This document shows positions 31,480 through 31,574 of a stretch of 31,574 bases of DNA, piece by piece. A program made the translations under genes and the position numbers. Positions within the stretch are counted from its first letter, which is position 1. The number at the start of each line of letters is the position of its first letter. The notes below the pieces were generated by a model. It searched no databases. It had not been told where the DNA came from and saw only the letters and a list, made by a program, of their open reading frames with translations. Source of the DNA: a virus; the IMG/VR virus record IMGVR_UViG_3300023174_003203, positions 1 to 31,574 of that record; one strand, written 5' to 3'.

Positions 31480-31574
31480 ATGAAACCATTCCGCAAATTT
31501 CTAGAAGCCATCACCAACGATATTGAAATCGTTAAAAAGGGTGGCGGAACCTACCAAGATCGTGGTGTGGAATT
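31480..31574 (+). CDS. Start of an unidentified late gene (3' partial)
   Basis: The frame stays open to the end of the window for 31 codons. The first residues, MKPFRKFLEAITNDIE, resemble the T4 internal-protein leader MKTYQEFIAEA. The late-type motif 6 bp upstream predicts a start at the ATG itself; AAAGG at 31474-31478 is too close to act as a normal ribosome binding site. The protein is not identifiable from this fragment. Confidence 0.6.
   Translation, partial: MKPFRKFLEAITNDIEIVKKGGGTYQDRGVE

Noticed and set aside
1-31574. CRISPR arrays, insertion sequences, integrase or attachment sites
   Set aside because: No regularly spaced repeats, transposase or integrase motifs were seen on reading the window.

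Overview
The window looks like part of the genome of a tailed phage of the T4-like myovirus superfamily. Every supported gene lies on the + strand, with tight packing and frequent 1-4 nt ATGA/GTGA overlaps. The core replication set is recognisable: family B DNA polymerase (gp43), UvsX recombinase, DnaB-type helicase (gp41) and DnaG-type primase (gp61). Small proteins typical of marine and aquatic T4-like phages (cyanophage-like) surround them. The host cannot be named from the sequence. Identifications rest on motifs and remembered family features; no search was run.

Layout. 1-4646: end of an unknown gene, a GroES-like co-chaperonin, a candidate PD-(D/E)XK nuclease beside a DNA methyltransferase, DNA polymerase, and a small membrane protein. 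4624-6008: a sigma70-like promoter, uvsX and a small conserved-looking gene. 5989-19611: a ~13.6 kb sugar and glycan island between uvsX and gp41. It holds five glycosyltransferase genes (one a fusion), a ThDP enzyme, an acylating acetaldehyde dehydrogenase (DmpF/MhpF type), a 4-hydroxy-2-oxovalerate aldolase (DmpG/MhpE type), four extended SDR enzymes including an RmlB-like 4,6-dehydratase, an FkbM methyltransferase and an RfbH-like 3-dehydrase. 19592-22321: helicase, a small gene, a probable tRNA-Ile(UAU), a second Cpn10-like protein and an HNH endonuclease. 22329-29157: a late-type region with a ligase-like KxDG protein, a 998-codon fusion (HIGH-type nucleotidyltransferase, RimK-like ATP-grasp, RimB-like retropepsin, phage C-terminal domains), three small or structural genes and a terminator. 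29193-31574: two conserved-looking phage genes, primase, and the start of a further late gene.

Regulation. Four sigma70-like promoters (TTGACN, 16-17 bp spacer, TATACT/TATAAT) precede uvsX, gp41, the 85-aa gene and primase. In the last three the predicted start site falls on or one base before the ATG, implying leaderless mRNAs. A second motif, (C)TAAATA, close to the T4 late promoter TATAAATA, precedes genes of the putative late region.

Most interesting ideas. (1) Several late genes begin with short leaders like the T4 capsid-targeting sequence and its (I/L)xE cleavage site, so the ligase-like protein and the multi-enzyme fusion may be packaged in the head and injected. (2) A DmpFG-like aldolase/dehydrogenase pair coupled to a ThDP enzyme sits inside a phage sugar cluster that also has the RmlB-like and RfbH-like enzymes of 3,6-dideoxyhexose synthesis, suggesting a branched deoxysugar. 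(3) A restriction-modification-like nuclease/methylase pair is translationally coupled to the polymerase.
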